In this document: positions 56,273-64,000 of the stretch, piece after piece | Layout of the letters: each line of letters opens with the position of its first letter | How positions within the stretch are numbered: the first letter of the stretch is position 1 | From: Gulosibacter macacae | Lineage (GTDB): Bacteria > Actinomycetota > Actinomycetes > Actinomycetales > Microbacteriaceae | DNA: 64,000 bases | Reading direction: 5' to 3' | Assembly: GCF_003865375.1 (NCBI RefSeq) | Contig: NZ_RQVS01000001.1 | Location: forward strand, 273,700 to 337,699 | Made by a program: the position numbers and the translations under genes | The notes under the pieces: model-generated | What the model was told of the DNA's origin: nothing | Database searches by the model: none | What the model saw: the letters and a program-made list of their open reading frames with translations, nothing else

Positions 56273-56855
56273 TCGCCCGCCTTGCACGAAGCACTGGCAC
56301 TTCGCTCGAATCGACCGGTGGCAGACCTCCGAGCATGCAGAGCAATTCACTCCATGCTTCAACGTGGGGGCCGAGTTCGGGAGTCTGCGGAGTCCATGAC
56401 GCGCGCATTTCGATTTGCGAACCCTCGCCCTGGTCGGTGAGTTCGCCGAACCCCTTCGAGTTCACGACGGTGACGGTGCCGGAAGCGTAGAGGTATTCCG
56501 CCCCGCACTGCTTGAGTGCATCCGTGAGCCATGACCAGGCCACTTCGGGAAGCATGCCGTCGCCACCAATATCGGTTTCGAGTGGGGCTTGTGCAAAGCA
56601 GACGACGCGAAACTCGCCGCGCCACGCCTCGGGGCGGCTCACATCGTGGAGCAGGATGAACCGGCCAGTGCCGAGTTGCGAGTCGCCGTGGAGATCTCCC
56701 GGGCTCACATCAGCGGCGAGAGCCATCGAGTTAGGGGCGAGGCCTTCGGGCGGTCGAATCTCGTTGACGCGCAAGTCGCTTCGGAACTCGACCGCGCGGA
56801 TCGATTCCGCTGCGCTGTCGAACTCCGCTGGTACGGGATGCAGACTGACCACCAC
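56259..56855 (-). CDS. DUF3000 protein
   Basis: A protein of about 198 residues of the DUF3000 family, identified by EIRPPEGLAPNSMALAADV, GRFILLHDVSRPEAWRGEFR, PEVAWSWLTDALKQCGAEY and ASGTVTVVNSKGFGEL. Function is unknown. The start is uncertain: GTG 56855 has TACGCT seven bases upstream, as in a leaderless mRNA, while TTG 56873 is the longest reading. It overlaps rnd and is probably translated together with it. Confidence 0.88.
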   Translation of the reverse strand: MVVSLHPVPAEFDSAAESIRAVEFRSDLRVNEIRPPEGLAPNSMALAADVSPGDLHGDSQLGTGRFILLHDVSRPEAWRGEFRVVCFAQAPLETDIGGDGMLPEVAWSWLTDALKQCGAEYLYASGTVTVVNSKGFGELTDQGEGSQIEMRASWTPQTPELGPHVEAWSELLCMLGGLPPVDSSEVPVLRARRANGRR

Positions 56856-56975
56856 GCGTTTGAGCGTAGGCAAGGCGGCTCACCGGGAATGCCAGGCGCG
56901 CCGCAATCCGCATAGGAAATACTGGAGGGGAGTGAGTGCGCCGAGCGAAATGGGTTCGGCGCAGAAAGGCAAGGG

Positions 56976-58157
56976 ATGAACCGACAGCTCGTACGGGCAG
57001 GCCGGGCCGCCGTGGCGGCAACTGCAGGCGGATCTGTGTTCCTGGCTTCGCTTGCTGGCACCGCAGCACTGCTGCTCGCAAAGCAGGTGGTGACCCCGGC
57101 GACCCGCACTCGCGATCCCATCAAAGTGCTCAAGGTGGTACCCGACCCGGGCAGCGACGCCAGCGGCGCAATCACGCTCGAACGTGTGACCGAATCGGAA
57201 GTCGCGGGGGAGTACACGGCACTCTGGGATCACGATCGCGGCCGTGCGCGCATCTCGGGCATCGTCACCGCCACGCTCGACACCGTCACTCGCCGCTACG
57301 ACGCGGCCGTTGGCACCTCGATTCTTGAGGCGCGAAGCGTGCGCATTGCCTCGGCGCCACAGCGCGATGTCGACGACCTCGGATTGCCGTGGGAGAACGT
57401 CGAGATTCCCACCGAGTTAGGCCCGGCACCGGCCTGGTGGTTGCCTGCCCGAGCAGGTCGCCCGGGCGACTGGATCATCCACGTGCACGGTCGCGGCGCC
57501 ACAATCACCGAGCCGTTGCGCACCGTGCCGGTCGCCGAGGCGCGCGGCTGGAACTCGCTCGTCATTCGCTATCGCAATGACCCGGATGCGCCGGCCGGTC
57601 ACCGCGGCACCTACGGCCTCGGTCTCACCGAGTGGCGCGATGTTGACGCCGCAATCGAGTGGGCGCGCTCGCGCGGTGCGGAGCGCATCCTCTTGGCGGG
57701 TTGGTCGATGGGCGGCGCGATTGTTGCCCAGACCTATCTGCGCTCGAAGTTGCGCGCGCTCATCCACGGCATCATGCTCGAGTCGCCCGCGATGGATTGG
57801 CGGTCGATTCTCGTGGAGCAAGCGTCGCAGATGCGGGTGCCGCGGCCGGTCGCAAATCTTGGGATGTGGTTGCTCGGCTCGCCGCTCGCAAGCAAGTTAC
57901 TTGGAGTCGAAGAACCCATCAATTTGGATGAGCTCGATCTCGTCGCGCGCGCTGACGAGTTCGATGTGCCGATCCTGCTCTTGCACTCGCTAGGCGACAC
58001 GATGGTGCCCATTGAGGCGAGTCAGCGCTTCGCGCAGGCACGGCCCGATCTCGTCACCTTCGAGGAGTTCACGAAGGCGCGACACACCAGGTTGTGGAAT
58101 GTCGACCGCGAGACTTGGGAGCGCGTAGTCGGCGACTGGCTCGACGCCAGGCGGTGA
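56976..58157 (+). CDS. Alpha/beta hydrolase, membrane-anchored
   Basis: A 393-residue serine hydrolase with an N-terminal signal anchor (AAVAATAGGSVFLASLAGTA, LLLA). The catalytic triad is visible: nucleophile S244 in LAGWSMGGAI, D341 in LHSLGDTMVP and H370 in KARHTRLWN. HVHGRGATITE holds the oxyanion region. A domain of about 150 residues lies between the anchor and the hydrolase fold. The substrate is not evident. AAGGCAAGGG precedes ATG 56976. It is divergent from the DUF3000-rnd unit. Confidence 0.87.
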   Translation: MNRQLVRAGRAAVAATAGGSVFLASLAGTAALLLAKQVVTPATRTRDPIKVLKVVPDPGSDASGAITLERVTESEVAGEYTALWDHDRGRARISGIVTATLDTVTRRYDAAVGTSILEARSVRIASAPQRDVDDLGLPWENVEIPTELGPAPAWWLPARAGRPGDWIIHVHGRGATITEPLRTVPVAEARGWNSLVIRYRNDPDAPAGHRGTYGLGLTEWRDVDAAIEWARSRGAERILLAGWSMGGAIVAQTYLRSKLRALIHGIMLESPAMDWRSILVEQASQMRVPRPVANLGMWLLGSPLASKLLGVEEPINLDELDLVARADEFDVPILLLHSLGDTMVPIEASQRFAQARPDLVTFEEFTKARHTRLWNVDRETWERVVGDWLDARR

Positions 58158-58163
58158 TGCTTG

Positions 58164-58257
58164 GGGGTCTCGATCCGTCGCTTCGCTACTACTCGACCAC
58201 CCAAGGAAGCCTGGTTGGTCGAGTAGACGGAGCGCAGCGGAGTCGTATCGAGACCCC
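58164..58257. repeat. Interspersed palindromic repeat, copy D
   Basis: GGGGTCTCGATCCGTCGC...CTACTCGACCACCC on the left, GGTTGGTCGAGTAG...CGTATCGAGACCCC on the right. It lies between two convergent genes. Confidence 0.87.
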
Positions 58258-58268
58258 GCGCGCATCTC

Positions 58269-59018
58269 TCAGCGGGCAAACAGCCGCTGATAGATGTACC
58301 CGAGTGAGTCTTCGGCGAGCAGTACCCGCGCAAACGAGGTGCCGTGACCCGAACCCGGCAGCGACGGCGCCGAGTCGGGCGCAAACACCGGTGCCTGAGT
58401 CAGGCACACCTCGTCAATGCGGCCCTCATCGAGAAACTGGCTGATCAGCTGATTGCCGCCTTCAACCACGAGTTGCCGCAGGCCACGTTCGTGCAGCGTC
58501 GCAACGACCTGGTCAAGCGGCAGGCGTCCGTCGACTGGCTCGATCGCCACCGTGTTCGCACCCGGCATCGTCTCGTTCACCCGCGCCACGGCATCCGCGG
58601 GACAGCAGACGAGCACCGAGGCGACCGCATCCTCGCGAGAAATACGATGGCCGCTGAGATCACCAGATGCAGTCACCACGCAGAGCCAGGTCGAGCCAGT
58701 TGAGGTGTGTTGCTCCTGCCGCACAGTCTGCGCACCGACAACGACCGCGTCGCTCATTTCCCGAATGAGTCGCAGGATGCGCCGATCGGCACGATTCGAG
58801 AGCGTGTCAGAGGTGCCGTCGGGCCCGGTGACGCGGCTATTGAGCGAACCGATCATGTTCATCCGAACCCAATCGGGTTCGGGGGCCGCGTAGAGCTCGC
58901 GCAGGCGCTCGTCGACTTCATCTCCGAGCACGAGCGTCTCAGTCGCATCCACATTGCCAACAGTGCTGAGGATGCGCAGCGACGTTGGATTCGGCATCGC
59001 CGAAGGCGAGACGACCAT
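58269..59018 (-). CDS. Pyrimidine reductase family protein (RibD C-terminal domain)
   Basis: A 249-residue NADPH-dependent reductase of the RibD_C/dihydrofolate-reductase-like fold. Motifs: NMIGSLNSRVTGPDGTS, VVVGAQTVRQEQ (substrate/NADPH), LRQLVVEGGNQLISQFLDEGRIDEVCLTQAPVF. No deaminase domain is attached and no other rib gene is near, so it may act on another pyrimidine. Its stop sits 11 bp from repeat copy D, and its start is 3 bp from the sufE stop. Confidence 0.87.
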   Translation of the reverse strand: MVVSPSAMPNPTSLRILSTVGNVDATETLVLGDEVDERLRELYAAPEPDWVRMNMIGSLNSRVTGPDGTSDTLSNRADRRILRLIREMSDAVVVGAQTVRQEQHTSTGSTWLCVVTASGDLSGHRISREDAVASVLVCCPADAVARVNETMPGANTVAIEPVDGRLPLDQVVATLHERGLRQLVVEGGNQLISQFLDEGRIDEVCLTQAPVFAPDSAPSLPGSGHGTSFARVLLAEDSLGYIYQRLFAR

Positions 59019-59021
59019 GGC

Positions 59022-59450
59022 CTAGGCGTTCGCGAGGTGGTCGCGCACCTGGCGTTGCACGCGCGCGAGCATGCCCACCATGCCGTTGAGCCGGAGCGGT
59101 GAGACCTGCTGCGTGATGCCGAGGTCAAAGGGGAAGTCGCCGGGTACGGCAAGTACCTCGTCAACGGTGAGCCCGCTGAGGCCCTGCGCCAAAATTGACG
59201 CGAATCCACGAGTCGTGGGAGCCTCGGCGGGTGCCTTGGCGTACATGTTCACGTGTCCGTCGACCACTTCGGTGGTGATGAACACGGGGGACTGGCACTC
59301 GATCACTCGCTCGAACGGCACATCCGCATAGCGCTCGGGCACCTCGGGAAGTTCGTCAGAGAATTCCAGGAGCAGGTGCAGGCGTTCACGATCTGGGATC
59401 GCGTGGAAGTCGTCGCGGATCTCAGCGAGCTGTTCGGGCAGTTCGGTCAT
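59022..59450 (-). CDS. sufE: SufE-family sulfur acceptor
   Basis: Accepts persulfide sulfur from a cysteine desulfurase for Fe-S assembly. The 142-residue protein shows the SufE pattern: MTELPEQLAEIRDDFHAI, VIECQSPVFITTEV with the conserved Cys at the acceptor position, TTRGFASILAQGLSGLTVDEVLAVP and QQVSPLRLNGMVGMLARV. ATG 59450 is chosen, 10 bp after the sseA stop. The sseA-sufE pair is conserved in actinobacteria. Confidence 0.9.
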   Translation of the reverse strand: MTELPEQLAEIRDDFHAIPDRERLHLLLEFSDELPEVPERYADVPFERVIECQSPVFITTEVVDGHVNMYAKAPAEAPTTRGFASILAQGLSGLTVDEVLAVPGDFPFDLGITQQVSPLRLNGMVGMLARVQRQVRDHLANA

Positions 59451-59460
59451 GCCGCCCAGG

Positions 59461-60384
<924 letters not shown>

Positions 60385-60509
60385 GGTGACTCCCTTGCTC
60401 GTGATGCGCGGAGGCGGTGCTCCGCGAAGACACTTCACAGTGCCACATTCGACTCAACCAGCGCCCAGAGCATGCAGAAACATGACACCCGATGACCGCT
60501 CGCGCGGTC

Positions 60510-60515
60510 TAGGCT
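60510..60515 (+). promoter_or_regulatory. Candidate -10 box for zapE
   Basis: TAGGCT lies 37 bases before GTG 60553, leaving room for the AGGAGA Shine-Dalgarno found at about 60541. Confidence 0.35.
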
Positions 60516-60552
60516 AAAGAAGTTCATCCCGTTTCATGCAGGAGATCTTTAC

Positions 60553-61605
60553 GTGGCCGCTGGCAACATTGTGCACCTCACCGACCGGGTCCCGCAGATG
60601 ACCCCTGATGACATGGTTCGGGCGCTGGTGCCGCCGCCGCAGTTCGCGCATGCGAGCTTCGAAAACTACCGACCCGACCACGACTATCCCTCGCAGGCGG
60701 AGGCCGTCGAGATTGGTCGCCGCTTCGCTGCCGACGGCACGGCCGTGCACTCCACGGGCCGCGGATTCCTCTCGCGGCTCAAGCGCCACAAGCGCACCAC
60801 GAAACCGGGCATCTACCTCGACGGTGGCTTCGGTGTCGGTAAGACGCACTTGCTCGCGGCGACCTGGCACGCCTACCAGGGCCGCAAGTACTTCGGCACG
60901 TTCATTGAGTACACGGCCCTCGTCGGCGCACTTGGCTATCAGAACGCGGTGAAGGCACTTACTGGTACCGCCCTCATCGCGATCGACGAGTTCGAACTCG
61001 ACGATCCGGGCGACACCATGGTGATGTCGAAGCTCCTCGGCGAACTCGTCGCGACCGGCACCTCGATTGCCGCAACGTCGAATACGCCGCCGAATGCGCT
61101 CGGTGAGGGTCGGTTCGCGGCGCAAGATTTCTTGCGCGAAATCACCAAGCTTGCGGATGTGTTTGAAACCGTTCGCATCGACGGCGTTGACTACCGGCGT
61201 CGTGCGGTCGAGGGTCGCGCCGTGGTGAGTGACGCTGCCGAACTCGACCGTCAGGCTTCCGGACGCACCGAGCGTGGCGACACTGTGGCGCGCGACTCGT
61301 TCCGTGCACTCATCGACCACTTGGCGAAAGTGCATCCCTCGAAGTACGTCAAGATCATCGATGGCGTCGAAGCAATCGTGCTTGATGACGTGAGCGAGCT
61401 CACTGATCAATCGGAAGCGCTGCGATTCGTGGCGTTCATCGACCGGGTGTACGACGCACAGATTCCAATCATTGCCTCGGGTACGCCGCTCGACCAGATC
61501 TTCGGTGGCGGCATGATCGATGGCGGCTACCGCAAGAAGTACCTGCGCTCGGTCTCGCGACTCATCGCTTCTACGGGCGCGGCCGCAGACTCGGCACCGG
61601 CTTAG
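60553..61605 (+). CDS. zapE: Cell division ATPase ZapE (AFG1 family)
   Basis: A 350-residue AFG1/ZapE P-loop ATPase, linked in Proteobacteria to Z-ring stability. The Walker A motif is GGFGVGKTHLLA at about residues 93-104, Walker B is ALIAIDEFELDD, and the sensor region reads GTSIAATSNTPPNALGEGRF. GTG 60553 follows AGGAGATCTTTAC. It is divergent from sseA, an arrangement found in other actinobacteria. Its actinobacterial role is not settled. Confidence 0.92.
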   Translation: MAAGNIVHLTDRVPQMTPDDMVRALVPPPQFAHASFENYRPDHDYPSQAEAVEIGRRFAADGTAVHSTGRGFLSRLKRHKRTTKPGIYLDGGFGVGKTHLLAATWHAYQGRKYFGTFIEYTALVGALGYQNAVKALTGTALIAIDEFELDDPGDTMVMSKLLGELVATGTSIAATSNTPPNALGEGRFAAQDFLREITKLADVFETVRIDGVDYRRRAVEGRAVVSDAAELDRQASGRTERGDTVARDSFRALIDHLAKVHPSKYVKIIDGVEAIVLDDVSELTDQSEALRFVAFIDRVYDAQIPIIASGTPLDQIFGGGMIDGGYRKKYLRSVSRLIASTGAAADSAPA

Positions 61606-61618
61606 GGGTTGCGAGCGA

Positions 61619-61690
61619 GGTCTCGATACGCCTGCGGCTACTCGACCAGCCAACTTTGGGTGGTCGAGTAGCACGAAGCGCGTATCGAGC
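61619..61690. repeat. Interspersed palindromic repeat, copy E
   Basis: GGTCTCGATACGCC...CTACTCGACCAGCC mirrored by GGTGGTCGAGTAGC...GCGTATCGAG. It lies between zapE and amt, which read the same way, so it may end zapE transcription. Confidence 0.85.
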
Positions 61691-61738
61691 CCGCCGCGCC
61701 TCACGAATTAACGCGCTGGAAATTCCGAACGTCGTTCT

Positions 61739-61787
61739 GAAATTTCCTCGAAACGCTCGCGTCGCGGCTCTGTGACGGGGCCGCGAC
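61739..61787. promoter_or_regulatory. Possible GlnR-type half-site array upstream of amt
   Basis: GAAAT, GAAAC, GTCGC, GTGAC and GCGAC start at 61739, 61750, 61761, 61772 and 61783, exact 11-bp steps. GTGAC-N6-GCGAC fits the AC-n9-AC core. The match is weaker than the glnA1 operator, but the spacing and the target gene agree. Confidence 0.4.
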
Positions 61788-61853
61788 AGCATGGCCTCAG
61801 ATCGCATCGGCCACGCTCGCCAACCCGGCGACCGGTGCGATGAGGAGGACCCC

Positions 61854-63080
61854 ATGGACACTGGCGGCGCTGCCTGGTTGCTTGCCGCAACCGCGCTCGT
61901 ACTCTTGATGACACCCGGTTTGGCACTGTTCTACGGCGGCCTCGTGCGTGAGAAGGGCGTCATCTCAATGATGATGATGTCGTTCGGTGCGCTCGCACTC
62001 GTCGCGGTGCTTTGGGTGCTGTATGGCTGGAGCATGACCGCAGTAGACGGCAGCTCGTTCTTCCAGTTCGCTGGCGACCCTCTCACCGGGCTCGGTATGT
62101 CGGGGCTCGCTGACGACAATGTCGGGATGCTCGGTTCGGCCTACGGGGCCACGTTCGCGATCATTACGGTCGCGCTTATCTCAGGCGCCATTGCCGACCG
62201 CGCCCGTTTCGGCTCCTGGCTGCTGTTCGCCGGCATCTTCGCTACCGTCGTCTACTTTCCGGTTGCCGCGTGGGTCTGGGGTGGTGGCTGGATCATGCAG
62301 CTCGGCACGGCCCTCGGATTCTCGGGCGTTGAGGTGATCGATTACGCCGGTGGCACGGCCGTCCACATCAACGCCGGTGCCGCAGCGCTCGCTCTGGCGC
62401 TCGTACTCGGTCGTCGTCAGGGCTTTGACCGCTCGCTGAGCGCGCCGCACTCGGTGCCACTGGTGCTCATCGGCACGGCAATTCTCTGGTTTGGCTGGTT
62501 CGGATTCAACGCTGGCGCCGAGGGCAATGGCAACCTCGTCGACTCGGTCGTCGGACTCATCATGGTGAACACCATCGTCGCTCCGGCCGCCGGTATTCTC
62601 GGCTGGCTTGCGTTCGAGCGCCTGCGTGGAAAGAAGCCCACCGCCATCGGCGCTGCTTCGGGTGCCATTGCTGGTCTCGTGGGCATTACCCCTGCCTGCG
62701 CTGACATTGCGCCGGGCTGGGCGCTGCTACTCGGTCTCGTTTGCGGCGTCGCGGCGAACTACGCCTGCGATCTCAAGTGGCTCGCGAAGTTCGATGACTC
62801 GCTCGACGTCGTTGGCATCCACCTCACCGCTGGTCTCATCGGTTCGCTCTGGCCGGGCCTGTTCGCCCACGAGACCGGCATCATCAATGGCGGTGGCCCG
62901 GAGCAGTTCATCGTGCAGGTCATTGCCTCGGTCGCGGTGCTCGTCTACTCGTTCGTCGTGAGTTTCATCATCGGCACGCTCATCCAGAAGACGGTCGGCT
63001 TCCGCATCACGAGCGAAGAAGAGATCGCTGGCGTGGATGAGTCGGTTCACGGCGAGCGCGCCTACGCCCGCGCCGCGTAG
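61854..63080 (+). CDS. amt: Ammonium transporter
   Basis: Trimeric membrane channel for ammonium uptake. The 408-residue protein has about 11 helices. The two pore histidines are in GGTAVHINAGAAALA and GIHLTAGLIGSLW, and the gate region reads GGGWIMQLGTALGF. ATG 61854 has AGGAGG upstream. No glnK/PII gene follows, unlike many amt operons; the next gene is a convergent aquaporin. It acts upstream of glutamine synthetase in nitrogen assimilation. Confidence 0.96.
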   Translation: MDTGGAAWLLAATALVLLMTPGLALFYGGLVREKGVISMMMMSFGALALVAVLWVLYGWSMTAVDGSSFFQFAGDPLTGLGMSGLADDNVGMLGSAYGATFAIITVALISGAIADRARFGSWLLFAGIFATVVYFPVAAWVWGGGWIMQLGTALGFSGVEVIDYAGGTAVHINAGAAALALALVLGRRQGFDRSLSAPHSVPLVLIGTAILWFGWFGFNAGAEGNGNLVDSVVGLIMVNTIVAPAAGILGWLAFERLRGKKPTAIGAASGAIAGLVGITPACADIAPGWALLLGLVCGVAANYACDLKWLAKFDDSLDVVGIHLTAGLIGSLWPGLFAHETGIINGGGPEQFIVQVIASVAVLVYSFVVSFIIGTLIQKTVGFRITSEEEIAGVDESVHGERAYARAA

Positions 63081-63094
63081 TCGCCAACAAGACC

Positions 63095-63132
63095 ACGAGC
63101 GCCCCCGCAGACACGGCTGCGGGGGCGCTCGT
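63095..63132. terminator. Bidirectional terminator between amt and aqpZ
   Basis: A perfect 16-bp stem (ACGAGCGCCCCCGCAG at 63095-63110, complement at 63117-63132) with a 6-base loop, between convergent genes. Confidence 0.88.
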
Positions 63133-63159
63133 ACTTCGTCGAATGACGACTGCGAAGAA

Positions 63160-63960
63160 CTACTTCGCGTCGACTTCAGCTTCGCCCGACACGTCGAGTG
63201 CTTCCCGGTTGACTCCGGTGACGATCGAGTAGGTGATCCCCGCGATGGCAGCACCGACGATAGGTGCGAGCCAGAAGAGCCAGAGCTGACCCACATAGTC
63301 GCCGCCGGCGAAGATTGCGGTGGCCGTCGAGCGGGCCGGGTTCACCGAGGTGTTCGACACCGGGATGGAAATGAGGTGGATGAGTGCCAGGCTGAAACCG
63401 ATTGCGATGGGCGCGAAGCCCACGGGCGCGCGGCGGTCGGTGGCACCAAGGATGATGTAGAGGAAGAACGCGGTGAGCACGACCTCAGCGATGAGCACCG
63501 CGATGAGCGAGAAGCCGCCCGGGCTGAGTGCGTCATAGCCATTTGAGGCGAAGCCGCAGGCTTCGAAGTCAGGTGCACCCGAGGCGATGAGCCAGAGCAC
63601 ACCGGCACCGGCAGTACCGGCGACGACCTGCGTGAGGATGTAGGGGAGCACATCCTTCCACTCAAAGCGCTTTGCGGCGGCGAGGCCGATCGTGACTGCG
63701 GGGTTGAAGTGGCCTCCCGAAACGTGACCCACGGCGTAGGCCATGGTGAGCACGGTGAGACCGAATGCGAGCGAGACTCCGAGGTGGCCGATGCCGACCG
63801 AGATCATGTCGTCGCCGACGAACTTCGCGGCGAGAACTGCCGAGCCGGCGCCGCCGAACACGAGCCAGAACGTGCCGAGTGCCTCAGCACCGAGACGGTG
63901 CGCAAGCTTGGGGGTGGCGGGAGTTGCCAGGAACGCCTCCGTAGGAATGAGGTGGAACAT
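63160..63960 (-). CDS. aqpZ: Aquaporin (AqpZ-like)
   Basis: Membrane water channel with six helices and 266 residues. Both NPA loops are present (GGHFNPAVT and NTSVNPARS). The helix-5 histidine in [14 protein letters not shown] and the NPA-linked Arg match the narrow, water-selective filter of AqpZ more than glycerol facilitators. ATG 63960 is chosen; TTG 63975 is the longer reading. TATAAC just upstream on the minus strand may be the -10 of a leaderless mRNA. Confidence 0.92.
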   Translation of the reverse strand: MFHLIPTEAFLATPATPKLAHRLGAEALGTFWLVFGGAGSAVLAAKFVGDDMISVGIGHLGVSLAFGLTVLTMAYAVGHVSGGHFNPAVTIGLAAAKRFEWKDVLPYILTQVVAGTAGAGVLWLIASGAPDFEACGFASNGYDALSPGGFSLIAVLIAEVVLTAFFLYIILGATDRRAPVGFAPIAIGFSLALIHLISIPVSNTSVNPARSTATAIFAGGDYVGQLWLFWLAPIVGAAIAGITYSIVTGVNREALDVSGEAEVDAK

Positions 63961-64000
63961 GGGGTTATAGGCCAAAAAGAGTGGATGACACCCCCGTTCT

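Overview
The window is a gene-dense, high-GC stretch of an actinobacterial chromosome. SepH, DUF4193, DUF3093, DUF3710, DUF3159, DUF3000, DUF4191, a polyphosphate glucokinase and an actinobacterial-type sigA are all present. The interspersed GGTCTCGATACGC...CTCGACCAACC intergenic repeat and a solitary ectB-type gene (several Microbacteriaceae carry diaminobutyrate in their peptidoglycan) point to the family Microbacteriaceae; the genus cannot be set from sequence alone. No rRNA, tRNA, CRISPR, IS element, prophage or integrase gene was seen, and no gene-free stretch exceeds about 230 bp.

Layout. 1-2.5 kb: partial ppgK (-), map (-), a small acidic protein (+), panB (-). 2.5-11.6 kb: nitrogen block with glnA2-glnE (+) and glnA1 (-). 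Inserted between them is a three-gene minus-strand cassette of N-formylglutamate amidohydrolase (frameshifted), a DUF1704/QEGLA metallopeptidase and a GshB-like ATP-grasp ligase. 11.7-21.9 kb: RDD protein, DUF4191, a membrane-anchored pseudokinase-like protein, sucB-lpdA, pepA, a PAC2 protein and an MFS transporter with a poly-arginine tail. 22-23.7 kb: the principal sigma factor, with two Rho_N-like repeats at its N-terminus. 23.8-26.9 kb: ectB-type aminotransferase, a CofE-like ligase and a convergent ATP-grasp gene. 27-36 kb: parE and parC, separated by a GNAT, a DUF1345 protein and an amino-acid ABC importer. 36-41.4 kb: phosphodiesterase, sepH, DUF4193, DUF3093, dut, DUF3710, DUF3159. 41.5-50.4 kb: acnA, gntK-gntP, dxs and an unrecognised 655-aa protein. 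50.4-58.2 kb: membrane protein with TetR regulator, fadA-fadJ, rnd-DUF3000 and an alpha/beta hydrolase. 58.3-64 kb: reductase, sufE, sseA, zapE, amt and aqpZ.

How the parts work together. GlnA1 keeps the adenylylation tyrosine and sits behind a near-perfect GlnR-type operator. GlnE is encoded beside glnA2, whose product lacks that tyrosine. amt has a weaker array with the same 11-bp periodicity. SucB-Lpd, aconitase and beta-oxidation enzymes cover central carbon flow. Gene order follows the glnA1/glnE/glnA2/panB and sigA...dut...dxs/rnd neighbourhoods I recall from Mycobacterium. The FGase/DUF1704/GshB-like cassette and the ectB/CofE/ATP-grasp set therefore look like accessory insertions, and they are the best candidates for undescribed chemistry. 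Many promoters here look leaderless, with a TANNNT box about six bases before the start codon.
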